A DNA stretch of 34,884 nucleotides, taken from positions 1 to 34,884 of the forward strand of contig JAGQXH010000008.1 in the NCBI GenBank assembly GCA_020436695.1, in the 5' to 3' direction. This document shows positions 1 through 8,396 of this stretch, one piece after another (position 1 is the first letter of the stretch; every line of letters starts with the position of its first letter). This DNA is from Lewinella sp. GTDB lineage: Bacteria > Bacteroidota > Bacteroidia > Chitinophagales > Saprospiraceae. The notes beneath the pieces were generated by a model. It was not told the DNA's origin. It ran no database searches and saw nothing but the letters and a program-made list of their open reading frames with translations. Position numbers and translations under genes: made by a program.

Positions 1-91
1 TAATACCCATAACCGAGCTTGCAACGCAACTCAAATTCCACCAATAAAGATTGAATGAGAAATATTATCCCCTAAACCCGAAATCATTCCC

Positions 92-1360
92 TCATCTCCC
101 CTCCACCGGGATCTCCACCACAAAATCCCCCCGCCAGGGCGGATTCGGCGGTTGAGGGAATTGGATCTGATTCGGTTGCGTGAAGATCCCGAAGATCACC
201 GGTGTCTTATACAACTTATGCGGGAAGGGCGTATAGCCGTCGGTGAGCACCAGGACAGCATCCGGCCGGGGTTTCAGTTGAAGGGCCGCTTCGATACCTA
301 CGATCATGTTAGTGCCGCCGCCGCCGGTAAGGTTCTGTAATTTGAAATAATCAGACGGCGTAGCCACCTGGATGGGATCATAAGCCCGAGCATCGCAGGG
401 TATAATGGTGACTGGAATGCGGAATACTTCCAATACGCTGCACACTTCCGCCACAGCCTGGGCTAATTGCTGCGGCGTCATCGATCCGGAAGTATCCACC
501 ACGCAGGCAATGCGGGCCGATAACTCCCCGCCCAGCGAAGGTGGCAGAATGGGATGAAATACAGTTTGCCGGCGACTGGGCCGACGATAAGAATAATCGA
601 TGCGGCTGCCCACTCCCTGGTTGATAGCCTGACTCATGCGGTGCCGAAGCACCTGCCGCCAGTCGACCCGGGGCCGAAGTTTTTCCTCCGCCCAGCGCGA
701 CCAGCCACCGGGCATACTGCCCCGTTCTTTACTGTTCTTCATCTCATTGGCCACCGATCGACGTACCAGTTCCACTTCCATATCGTCCAGCTGTTGTGCC
801 TCTTCGGGGTCCGATATTTCCCAGGGGCGCGGAACACCGTGTACGCCACTACCTTCATCCGGCAGGTCTTCAGCGCCTTCATCCACGTCGAACAAGGATG
901 TTAAGGCATCCCCCTCGTCTTTGGCAAAGCTAAGGTAATAGGACTCGGCAATTTGCCCGGGAGGCAAATTATAATCTCCGGGCTGTAATCCGGGAAAAGC
1001 CGACGGCATGTGCAGGTCCGGCCAACTGCTGTCATTGATCTCCAGGTCGGCCGCTACATTCCAGAGGCGCGCCTCGGCGCTCAATTCACGAGCCCGGTCA
1101 GCATGCTCCCGCAGCAGGTGCGAGATCTCATGTATCCAAATGAAACCAACCTGAGAAAGACTGTCTTCCCTCGTCCTAGACTGACGATCAATCTCCAGAA
1201 TGGCTTCCGTATTAAAATAAATATTGAAGTGCTGGTCAATAGCGGCAATGGGCACCTGATCGGTAAAGTGAATTCGGCACCGATACAGCGCCGGGGCAAA
1301 CCAGGGCAAGCGCTGGGAGCAATAGGCCCGAGCGAAGCGGATCAGTGATTCGGCGGTCAT
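92..1360 (-). CDS. vWA-like/putative metallopeptidase (DUF2201-type)
   Basis: The 422-residue protein has two recognisable halves. The N-terminal half carries an HEISH zinc-peptidase-type motif (H77, E78, H81), followed by WNVAADLEIND around 100-110, as in the putative metallopeptidase domain of DUF2201 proteins. The C-terminal half is a von Willebrand factor A-like fold with a MIDAS: DTSGSM (D299, S301, S303), a Thr after GGGG (T370) and LTDG (D394). An acidic linker (about 145-190) separates them. No signal peptide is seen, so it should be cytosolic. Its start overlaps the end of the MoxR-type ATPase gene by 4 bp, which indicates translational coupling. MoxR/vWA pairs generally act as ATPase plus metal-binding adaptor in remodelling complexes (RavA-ViaA, CbbQ-CbbO). 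The target here is unknown. Peptidase activity is only inferred from the motif. Confidence 0.85.
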   Translation of the reverse strand: MTAESLIRFARAYCSQRLPWFAPALYRCRIHFTDQVPIAAIDQHFNIYFNTEAILEIDRQSRTREDSLSQVGFIWIHEISHLLREHADRARELSAEARLWNVAADLEINDSSWPDLHMPSAFPGLQPGDYNLPPGQIAESYYLSFAKDEGDALTSLFDVDEGAEDLPDEGSGVHGVPRPWEISDPEEAQQLDDMEVELVRRSVANEMKNSKERGSMPGGWSRWAEEKLRPRVDWRQVLRHRMSQAINQGVGSRIDYSYRRPSRRQTVFHPILPPSLGGELSARIACVVDTSGSMTPQQLAQAVAEVCSVLEVFRIPVTIIPCDARAYDPIQVATPSDYFKLQNLTGGGGTNMIVGIEAALQLKPRPDAVLVLTDGYTPFPHKLYKTPVIFGIFTQPNQIQFPQPPNPPWRGDFVVEIPVEGR

Positions 1361-2556
1361 TGCTCAAATATATTAATGAACTCCTTGAGCCCCTCGTCGG
1401 TGAAAATATCCTGAATAACGGCCATAATCTTTTTACTGGCCTCCGGGCCTTTCTGTTGAGCGGCCGCCATGGCCTTCATCAAAAGGCCTTCCCGACTGAT
1501 CTGCCGGAGTGATACATAGATCAGATCTCGCTGACCGGCATTAAAGATATCTTTGATCAGATCGAAATAGATAAAGGTAGAGGACAAAAGGTTGTCTTTA
1601 CCAAAACGCTGTTGGAGGATGCGGTTCAGACCACCGAAGAGTACGTAAATCTCGCTGTCATTCAAACCACCGATATTCACAGCAATCTTACCATCCAGGA
1701 CTTCCTCCGGATCAGGTAAACGCAGGTTTTTCAGAAATTCCAGAAAAGGAATGGCGGTTCCCTCACCCAGACACCCCTTCAGCAGTTCCATACAGGCAAT
1801 TGAACCTGATGTGTCTCCCACTGGCGCTTCCCCCAATAACTGACAGGAAGCCAGTAATGTTGCCACAAAATCCCAGGAGCGCGGGCTGGCAAATGCATAG
1901 GGATCGGAATCAGGAGCAGTATGCAATGAATTGGGTGACCTTTTAAGAAAAGCCGATACCTTGAGCTTCCACTCAGGTAGCAGTTCAGCGTGAGCCTGTG
2001 GATCGATCTCCGGCATTTCTGCTGTGGGGAAGCCACTTTCCAGCGCAGACAGATAGGTTTCCGCCGGCAGATCCCACTGCAAGTGGACAAAGCGATTGCG
2101 CAAAGGCGGTGACAGTTCCCACCCTCCGGTCATCAGATCCGGCGGATTGGCCGCCGCAACGATACGCACCTGAGGAGGAAGTGGATGAAAGCCTACTTTG
2201 CGTTCAAGTACCACCCGCAGCAGGGCTGCCTGTACCGAAGGTGGAGCGGTAGTCAGCTCATCCAGGAAAAGCAGGCCGTTGCCGTTCTCTTCAAACCGGT
2301 TGATCCACTCCGGGATAGCGTAATGCACCTTCCCTTCATGGTGCACCGGTAAGCCGGAAAAATCGGTCGGATCGTGAATAGATGCGATCAGGGTGAGCAC
2401 CGGAAAGTCAGGGCTTGCCAGCCCTTCCATAAAGCTGGACTTACCTACGCCGGGCCTGCCCCACAACAGAACGGGGATCCCGATCTGCCCGGGTTTCAGG
2501 CCGGGAGTCTGGAGCGCGATAAGTAAAGCACGGGCGCCGGTGGGATAGTTTTTCAT
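1357..2556 (-). CDS. MoxR-type AAA+ ATPase
   Basis: The 399-residue protein is an AAA+ ATPase of the MoxR/AAA_5 kind. It shows Walker A GRPGVGKS (33-40, K39), Walker B LLFLDE (95-100), a sensor-1 Asn in AAANPPD (N137) and arginine-finger candidates in PPLRNRF (R153, R155). The C-terminal 200 residues are helical and not recognised. It sits 10 bp downstream of a HEAT-repeat gene and overlaps the vWA gene by 4 bp, so the three should be co-transcribed. ATP-driven remodelling of a client through the vWA partner is the usual role of such pairs; the client is not evident. No transmembrane segment is seen. The ATPase call is secure and the role is inference. Confidence 0.9.
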   Translation of the reverse strand: MKNYPTGARALLIALQTPGLKPGQIGIPVLLWGRPGVGKSSFMEGLASPDFPVLTLIASIHDPTDFSGLPVHHEGKVHYAIPEWINRFEENGNGLLFLDELTTAPPSVQAALLRVVLERKVGFHPLPPQVRIVAAANPPDLMTGGWELSPPLRNRFVHLQWDLPAETYLSALESGFPTAEMPEIDPQAHAELLPEWKLKVSAFLKRSPNSLHTAPDSDPYAFASPRSWDFVATLLASCQLLGEAPVGDTSGSIACMELLKGCLGEGTAIPFLEFLKNLRLPDPEEVLDGKIAVNIGGLNDSEIYVLFGGLNRILQQRFGKDNLLSSTFIYFDLIKDIFNAGQRDLIYVSLRQISREGLLMKAMAAAQQKGPEASKKIMAVIQDIFTDEGLKEFINIFEQ

Positions 2557-2566
2557 AGCAGGTAAA

Positions 2567-4261
2567 TTAATTACAATATTTGAACCACAGGAATGAGAGC
2601 AATATCAATACGGCCATTATCAGCAGCAGACCGTTCTTTTCCTCTTTATGTTCCGTTTCTACGCTTGTTTCCCTGTCTTTGGCTTCTAACTGCTGCAGCG
2701 CCAGGTCTGCTAATTGTGTGACCTCCTCTTCACCGGTATCCTTCATTTTCTGTAGCAACTGTTCGTTTTCCGGCCAGGGGAGCTTGGCCAAACCAGGAAC
2801 CAGTTCTTTTTGGGTAGAAACACTTTCTTTTCTAACCTCATCGACCAGCCGGTTTGCCAGTTCTATATCCTGGTTTTTCCAGAGAATATGAACCATGGCC
2901 CGTGCTGCCATCGATCGTAATCGATGATCTTCATGTTGCTGCATACGTGCTATCGGTGCGATCATTTCCGGGTCAAAATGCCGGTCTATCATCGCACATA
3001 AAGCAGGATCTGCCGATACGGAGGCATTAATAATACCTTCCTCCAGAAAAAAGACGATCAGTTTCAACTCCTTAACGCCACCGTATTTCCCTAAAAAAGG
3101 CAATGCAGCACTCTGAAGCGCCTGGTTCCGGATTACTTCCATAGATCTGATTACCTGTCCATTGATCCGGGAATCCGCTTTTTCGATAAGCAGATCAAAG
3201 AAACATTCGTATACGAGCTTGTCTTTAGTTCTACCATTAATACGATACAACAAGGCCAGGAGTTCCTCCGCTTCGGGTAAAAGATGGGGCGCCTGAAGAT
3301 TGCGATATTGAAACAACACATTTCTAATATCATCGATGTGGAAGAGCTGTTGGAAAGCTTTTTTTAAATGGACGGCCATCTCTTCTTTACCGACACCGGC
3401 TTTTGAAAGACCTTCAAATGCGGCGGTTCCGATCGCTGCATCATCGCCAACTAATGCTTCAAATACAATGCTGCGGGCCCGTTCATCCGGATATTGTGCA
3501 AGTGATCTTATCAGATACGCTCCTGCTTTCCCACGAGTCAGTCTGTGTCGCTTATAATACCGTAGTAATTGTTCCAGTATCTCCTGACTTTGGTAAAATG
3601 ATAAGCCGTATAAAGGCAACCAGTCGTCCTTACCATCTCGGATGGTTACTAGTTGACGGAGCAGATGAGGAGGCAATAGCGCAGATCGGTAATGTCCGAG
3701 TACACCGATCAACGCCTCATGGTAATCTGTAAGATCATAAAATTCCAGAAACTGAAACAGAATAGGTTCCGCCAGACGAAAATTATCTTCATTGAAGGGC
3801 GAGGGCGATCTCTTCAACAGCTCTTCCGGGGAGGATAACAATTGGTATACCCATTTTAGTTTATCTTCTGCCCCCTGTTCTTTAAGCTCCCAAAGATATC
3901 GTACCCATTGATCATCGATATGGTCCCGGCTGACCATTTCATCGAATGTAGGGGCTGTCCTCAGGCGCTCCATTTGCAGGCGGACTTCCTGCCAGGGATC
4001 CTGCTGAACTATACCTACGGCCACAAGTGGCAGATAGAAGCGGATTTGGGCAAAATGCTGTTTTATTTCCTCCAACACATATTCGGCATCCTTCCCAATA
4101 GTCATGGCCACCGCTTCCCAGGGTAGTTCCAGAATATGACTGACCGCCGACTTCACTTCTCCAAAGGCCGTGTGGGTGACCTCAATGTCATACAGTCCCC
4201 CTTCTACCTCGTATTGAATGGTGGTGCTGATGATAAACTGGTCAGGGATGACATGGGGCAT
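2567..4261 (-). CDS. HEAT-repeat-like protein with C-terminal membrane anchor (HEAT-A)
   Basis: The 564-residue, mostly helical protein is not recognised as a named family. Residues about 10-105 form a conserved-looking domain (beta-rich, then FGEV, LPWEA and RFYLPLVAVG blocks) that is clearly related to the N-terminus of the 525-residue protein encoded just upstream. The middle (about 150-510) has helical pairs of HEAT/ARM type, for example around HRLRSMAARAMVHIL. The C-terminus has a charged linker, then one hydrophobic helix (LLLIMAVLILLSFLWF) ending in KYCN, suggesting a tail-anchored protein. It is the first gene of a tight HEAT-A/MoxR/vWA set (10 bp gap). A scaffold or client-binding role for the ATPase at the membrane is inference. 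Confidence 0.75.
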   Translation of the reverse strand: MPHVIPDQFIISTTIQYEVEGGLYDIEVTHTAFGEVKSAVSHILELPWEAVAMTIGKDAEYVLEEIKQHFAQIRFYLPLVAVGIVQQDPWQEVRLQMERLRTAPTFDEMVSRDHIDDQWVRYLWELKEQGAEDKLKWVYQLLSSPEELLKRSPSPFNEDNFRLAEPILFQFLEFYDLTDYHEALIGVLGHYRSALLPPHLLRQLVTIRDGKDDWLPLYGLSFYQSQEILEQLLRYYKRHRLTRGKAGAYLIRSLAQYPDERARSIVFEALVGDDAAIGTAAFEGLSKAGVGKEEMAVHLKKAFQQLFHIDDIRNVLFQYRNLQAPHLLPEAEELLALLYRINGRTKDKLVYECFFDLLIEKADSRINGQVIRSMEVIRNQALQSAALPFLGKYGGVKELKLIVFFLEEGIINASVSADPALCAMIDRHFDPEMIAPIARMQQHEDHRLRSMAARAMVHILWKNQDIELANRLVDEVRKESVSTQKELVPGLAKLPWPENEQLLQKMKDTGEEEVTQLADLALQQLEAKDRETSVETEHKEEKNGLLLIMAVLILLSFLWFKYCN

Positions 4262-4581
4262 GGTCTACCTTTTATCAATTGATCGGAAAAGGATCTGTTA
4301 CTTTGTTTTTTGCTTTTCGCAATTTAGCAAATTCTTTCTGTAAACTTCTGCACAGCACCTTTCCAACAAAACAATCACATTAAGATTTCACCTACTTATT
4401 TCTGCAAAAAAAGTGCCAAATATAACATCCCGAGCGCAGCGTACACCTAAGTGTCGGGAAAGATCGGCCAAAAGTATCCCTCCCATCTTAGCAGCTTAAA
4501 ACATGTTGAAGTATCCCAGCCCGTCACGAAAGATGAGCCTGCGAACAAAGACGCATGCAAATCACCACGCTTTACCATTCA
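4262..4581. other. 320-bp intergenic gap between the two HEAT genes
   Basis: Apart from the minus-strand TATATTTG box at 4417-4424 and a weak CCCGA/TCGGG pairing near 4430-4460, no gene, RNA or repeat is recognised. The gap is far larger than the 6-10 bp gaps on either side, so HEAT-A probably has its own promoter although all five genes point the same way. Confidence 0.5.
4417..4424 (-). promoter_or_regulatory. Candidate -7 promoter box for the HEAT-A/MoxR/vWA set
   Basis: On the minus strand this reads TATATTTG, a perfect match to the Bacteroidota -7 consensus TAnnTTTG. It lies about 155 bp before the HEAT-A start. No convincing -33 TTTG is seen at the usual spacing, so the call rests on one element. 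Confidence 0.4.
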
Positions 4582-6159
4582 TTAAAAACTATTGTATGCC
4601 TCTTCGGCCGCTTTCCTGACGTGAGAATTCTTATCGTTTCTTAATAAGGTTACAGCTTCTATCACCTGGGGAGAGCGGAAATGTCGAAGCCCTCTTACGA
4701 CAGCGAACCTCACAAGGTGATGATCATGATCTACCTGTGACAACAAGAATGGTAGGGCTTGTTCATCCGGAGCATTTTCCAAAACGTACATCAGCGTGAC
4801 CATGATCTTGATGTGCAGCCAGGATTGTTCTATCTTCCAGATGGCCATCAGGGGCGCAACGGCTTCAGGTAAAGTTTTCTGTTGAGCCGCATCTCTGACG
4901 ATCGCCAGGGCTTTTTGTCTCACTGCGGGCACATCATCTTCCAGCAACCTGACGATCTCCCGAAAATCAGCTGCCTCTCCGATGGCGAGCAGTTCCAGGG
5001 TCCTTTCTCTGATTTCCGGATCGCTATGCCTGAGATAGGGATACAATCGGGTAAAAGCGTTTTCATTTTTCCGTCGGGTGAGCAGTTCCCGGATATTCTG
5101 CCCAAGATCCTGCTGATCGTCAGCGATACTTTCGCAATCCCAGATGAAGATCGATATAAGTTCGTCGGCGGTGGGCAGTAGCGCTGTGTCCTCGATCTGA
5201 TCTAAGGTGTTCAAAGCGCATTTTACGTGCCGTTTTGATCTTTTTTCCCGGATCACCCGCAGCAGATGCGGCAACAGATCTACTTCGGAATAACCGTTTG
5301 TGTGCAAAGCAGCAAAGGCTTCCAATGCCGAATTGGAATTAATGCCGGTCATAAGATCGAGAAATGCGGCATTTACCTCCGGGCCATTATAGGGCTTGAG
5401 GGCGATGATCCAGGGCTCCCAGTCTATGCCTTCTATCTGTCGCTTTTCGTGGTAAAATTTCAGTAGGAATGCCCTGATTGCATCATCCTGGTAATTGCCG
5501 AGCGCCGTCAATATGCGATTTCGATATCTGGCGTAATGTTTATCTACCAGATGGGTCGTAAGTAATAACCTGGAGTTTTCCGTTTGATAATGCCCGATAT
5601 CTTGATAGCAAAGGAGGATCAACGATTCACTGTCCAACACATTTAATACCACGTGGAGCAGCGGTTCGAATATCATTTCCTTGGTCTCCCCTATCCGATG
5701 CAACAGGAATTCGGAAAAGCCTTGGGTATTAATATGAATAAATTCCGCAGCCAGTGAGAGGACTCCCTGCTTTTCCGGATCCTGATGAAGTTGCCGGATC
5801 TGTCTGGTCCATGCATTCGGTAAAGGTTGTTGATTATCCGGCTGCTCGGATAGTTTATGATTCAGTGTGGTAGTCTCCCGGTAAATTGCCTTCCACTGTT
5901 CTTCCTCCATATATCCCAAAGCAGCAATGGGCGTCAGATAGCGCAACAGCAATTCATATGACTTTAGCTTTTCGGCGATGCGACCGGCCGCACTTCCTGC
6001 GATCAACTGTTGTGCTTCGGCCGGCAGCGCTAGAAAGTGATTTTCCAGATGAACAATTTCGCCGTAGGCATTGACATACAGGACAAACTGACAACTTGTC
6101 CCTTCTAATTCTACAGTAAGCGGACAGCCTTTTGTAATTCCCGGGTTGTCAGTAGTCAT
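4582..6159 (-). CDS. HEAT-repeat protein (HEAT-B), paralogue of HEAT-A
   Basis: The 525-residue protein has no signal peptide or membrane segment. Residues about 12-105 match the N-terminal domain of HEAT-A: AYGEIV against AFGEV, ALPAEA against ELPWEA, and RYLTPIAALG against RFYLPLVAVG. The C-terminal third has clear HEAT repeats, such as HSDPEIRERTLELL, DDVPAVRQKALAIV, HHLVRFAVVRGL and NSHVRKAAEEAY. No catalytic motif is seen. The start codon is 6 bp after the sulfatase stop, so the two are probably on one transcript. It is likely a soluble protein-protein interaction scaffold, working with the HEAT-A/MoxR/vWA set by proximity and paralogy. That role is inference. Confidence 0.8.
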   Translation of the reverse strand: MTTDNPGITKGCPLTVELEGTSCQFVLYVNAYGEIVHLENHFLALPAEAQQLIAGSAAGRIAEKLKSYELLLRYLTPIAALGYMEEEQWKAIYRETTTLNHKLSEQPDNQQPLPNAWTRQIRQLHQDPEKQGVLSLAAEFIHINTQGFSEFLLHRIGETKEMIFEPLLHVVLNVLDSESLILLCYQDIGHYQTENSRLLLTTHLVDKHYARYRNRILTALGNYQDDAIRAFLLKFYHEKRQIEGIDWEPWIIALKPYNGPEVNAAFLDLMTGINSNSALEAFAALHTNGYSEVDLLPHLLRVIREKRSKRHVKCALNTLDQIEDTALLPTADELISIFIWDCESIADDQQDLGQNIRELLTRRKNENAFTRLYPYLRHSDPEIRERTLELLAIGEAADFREIVRLLEDDVPAVRQKALAIVRDAAQQKTLPEAVAPLMAIWKIEQSWLHIKIMVTLMYVLENAPDEQALPFLLSQVDHDHHLVRFAVVRGLRHFRSPQVIEAVTLLRNDKNSHVRKAAEEAYNSF

Positions 6160-6165
6160 ATCATC

Positions 6166-7680
6166 TTATTTGTACATAGCTACCTCCACATCATTTTTGC
6201 CCTGTGCCCCCGGTCTGCTTGTACCATCCCGAATGTATTGTTCCATCAAGGTCGTCAGCCGGGCGGTAACTTCCGGCTCCTCTGCGGCCAAATTATGCTG
6301 CTCTGAAGGATCTGCCACGATGTCATACAACTGCACCGAAGGTAAGTTCATCTTTCTCGCTTCTTCCGGACGCGGCGCACTCCATCCGCCCGAACCGGGG
6401 CAGAAATTGAGTTTCCATTTGCCCTGACGAATGGCAAAGCTGCCGTTGATGGAATGATGTACCGTGGCCTCCCGCACCGGTTCATTTTTTCCACCACTTA
6501 ACACCGGCAATAGGTTTACACTGTCCTCACCCTCGCCCATTGTCAGGCTGTCGCCTACAATTGCTGCACAACTGGCCATCAGGTCGGTAAGGCAAACGGT
6601 TCCTTCGTACCGGCTGTTCTGTGGTATCATCGCCGGCCATTGCGCCAGGAACGGTATACGGTGCCCGCCTTCAAAAATATCTGCCTTATTACCCCGGAAT
6701 ATACCACTGGGATCGTGTCCGAAAGCAGCCAGTTCTTCAAAATCGGCCATCGGAGAACAACCATTATCACTGGTAAAGATCAGTAGTGTATTATCGGTGA
6801 TGCCCAGTTCGTCCAGGCTCGCACGGATCTGTCCGACCACGTCATCTACCATGAGCACAAAATCACCGTAGGCGTTGGTACCGCTCTTACCCTGGTATTC
6901 GGCGGTGGGCAGAATTGGTGTATGTGGTGCCGGCAAAGGAAAATAGAGGAAAAAGGGTTGCCCGGTTTGCGACCGGTCTCTAATATAGCTCACAGCCTTT
7001 TCGGTCAGTACCGGCAATACTTCTTCATGTTTAAAATCATTACCCACCGGGCCTTTGCGCCAGAAAGCCTTTCCTGTCATAGCTTCTATCGTATCAATGG
7101 CAGTCGCAGTGATCCGGTCATCCTGAATGTAGACGTAAGGCGGAATATCCAGCGAGGCGGTAATGCCGTAGAAATAGTCAAAACCCAGCTCGTTTGGTCC
7201 GCCGGCGATGGGCAAGGTCATATCTATCTGCCCGGTACTGTCTTTGCCCCAGCCAAGCCCCAGGTGCCATTTGCCGATACAGGCGGTATGGTAATTTTTT
7301 GCTTTCAGCAGATCGGCCACCGTCTGACGGTCCGATGGAATAAGCGGTGGATCCCAACTCCAGCTCACACCGTTTTGCAGACTGCTCCGCCAGGCATATC
7401 TGCCGGTAAGTATCCCGTAACGCGTGGGGGTGCAAACGGCCGATCCGCTGTGAGCGTCGGTAAAGGTCATACCACTATGTGCCAGCGCATCGATGTTGGG
7501 AGTAGTGAAGGCGGCACTGTCATTCAGCGCCGATACATCCCCGTAACCCAGGTCATCGGCCAGGATGTAAATGATATTGGGAAATTGCGGTTCTGTTGGT
7601 GCAGCATTTTGACAACTTTGGAAGAACAGCACAACAGCTAAAGATAATAGTGCGAAGTAAGGTTTGAACATGGTGAACAT
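6166..7680 (-). CDS. Lipoprotein sulfatase (arylsulfatase-type, S1 family)
   Basis: The 504-residue enzyme is a formylglycine-dependent sulfatase. A lipoprotein signal ends at C23 (FFQSC). The metal-binding LADDLGYGD motif is at 41-49, and the sulfatase signature CTPTRYGILTGR starts at C83, the residue that would be oxidised to formylglycine. Further family blocks are GKWHLG, PHTP and FTSDNG. It should hydrolyse sulfate esters, probably on polysaccharides, outside the inner membrane. M4 is an alternative start. It lies 6 bp upstream of HEAT-B, an odd partner for a sulfatase. No SusCD pair or glycoside hydrolase is nearby, so the substrate cannot be assigned. Confidence 0.93.
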   Translation of the reverse strand: MFTMFKPYFALLSLAVVLFFQSCQNAAPTEPQFPNIIYILADDLGYGDVSALNDSAAFTTPNIDALAHSGMTFTDAHSGSAVCTPTRYGILTGRYAWRSSLQNGVSWSWDPPLIPSDRQTVADLLKAKNYHTACIGKWHLGLGWGKDSTGQIDMTLPIAGGPNELGFDYFYGITASLDIPPYVYIQDDRITATAIDTIEAMTGKAFWRKGPVGNDFKHEEVLPVLTEKAVSYIRDRSQTGQPFFLYFPLPAPHTPILPTAEYQGKSGTNAYGDFVLMVDDVVGQIRASLDELGITDNTLLIFTSDNGCSPMADFEELAAFGHDPSGIFRGNKADIFEGGHRIPFLAQWPAMIPQNSRYEGTVCLTDLMASCAAIVGDSLTMGEGEDSVNLLPVLSGGKNEPVREATVHHSINGSFAIRQGKWKLNFCPGSGGWSAPRPEEARKMNLPSVQLYDIVADPSEQHNLAAEEPEVTARLTTLMEQYIRDGTSRPGAQGKNDVEVAMYK

Positions 7681-7787
7681 TGAGATAGATGGTTATGGAT
7701 ATTAGAATATGTTTAAAGGTATCGAAAAGATCAGATACCCGGTTTTGTACATTTCATGACCAGCCGGACGATAATTGCCCACAACTT

Positions 7788-7818
7788 ACAAATAACCGTT
7801 ATCTTATTGCTTATTTGT
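7788..7818. promoter_or_regulatory. Dyad ACAAATAA-N15-TTATTTGT
   Basis: A perfect 8-bp inverted repeat with a 15-bp spacer lies in the divergent intergenic region, ending 19 bp before the SRPBCC start codon. It could be an operator or a weak hairpin in the leader. No regulator is linked to it. Confidence 0.3.
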
Positions 7819-7836
7819 TAAACACCTGACTCCATT

Positions 7837-8310
7837 ATGGAACATTCAAATGTTGAGGCTACCCGCAACTCCAGCACTTTTTCCCTGCAATATGATGTCA
7901 GCATTGAGATAAATGCCGAACCGGAGACGATCTGGCCTTATCTCGTAAATGCCGCCGATTATCCCAACTGGAATTCTACCGTCGACCGGGTGGAAGGCGA
8001 GATCGCCGAGGGAGAAAAGATCAAGGTCTTCGCCAAGATCAGTCCCAACCGGGCATTTCCCGTAGTGGTATCACATCTGGAGCCTCCGAAAAAAATGGTT
8101 TGGACCGGTGGAATGCCCCTGGGCTTGTTCAAAGGTGTACGCACCTTCTTACTCACGCCCGGTGCCGATGGCAATACCACAGTAAGCATGTCCGAGCAAT
8201 TTACCGGCCTGATGGTGCCCCTAATGGCCGGTTCCATGCCGGATCTACGTCCTGCTTTTATCGGTTTTGCTGCTGATCTGAAAACGGTGGCGGAAGGGAA
8301 GGTGAGTTAA
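7837..8310 (+). CDS. SRPBCC-domain (START/Bet v 1-like) protein
   Basis: The 157-residue protein has the SRPBCC layout: an opening strand YDVSIEINAEPETIWPYL, the motif ADYPNWNSTVDRVEG, and a central VSHLEPPKKMVWTGG turn. A long C-terminal helix lies at about 130-155. Members of this superfamily bind hydrophobic ligands or act as cyclases, and no specific ligand can be read from the sequence. No signal peptide is seen. It is transcribed away from the sulfatase, and the next gene follows after 86 bp on the same strand, so co-expression with the esterase fusion is possible. Confidence 0.85.
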   Translation: MEHSNVEATRNSSTFSLQYDVSIEINAEPETIWPYLVNAADYPNWNSTVDRVEGEIAEGEKIKVFAKISPNRAFPVVVSHLEPPKKMVWTGGMPLGLFKGVRTFLLTPGADGNTTVSMSEQFTGLMVPLMAGSMPDLRPAFIGFAADLKTVAEGKVS

Positions 8311-8396
8311 GAAGGGTTGAACAATAAAACTCACCCGCCAAAACAGTGTGCTCCTGCATCTATACCTGTTATCCGATCATATATTGAGCACCTGAC

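Noticed and set aside
1-91. Possible terminator or gene end at the left edge
   Set aside because: No hairpin, T-run or frame worth reporting is seen in these 91 bases.
6922-7641. Plus-strand 239-residue frame opposite the sulfatase
   Set aside because: Antisense shadow of the sulfatase catalytic region without recognisable motifs.
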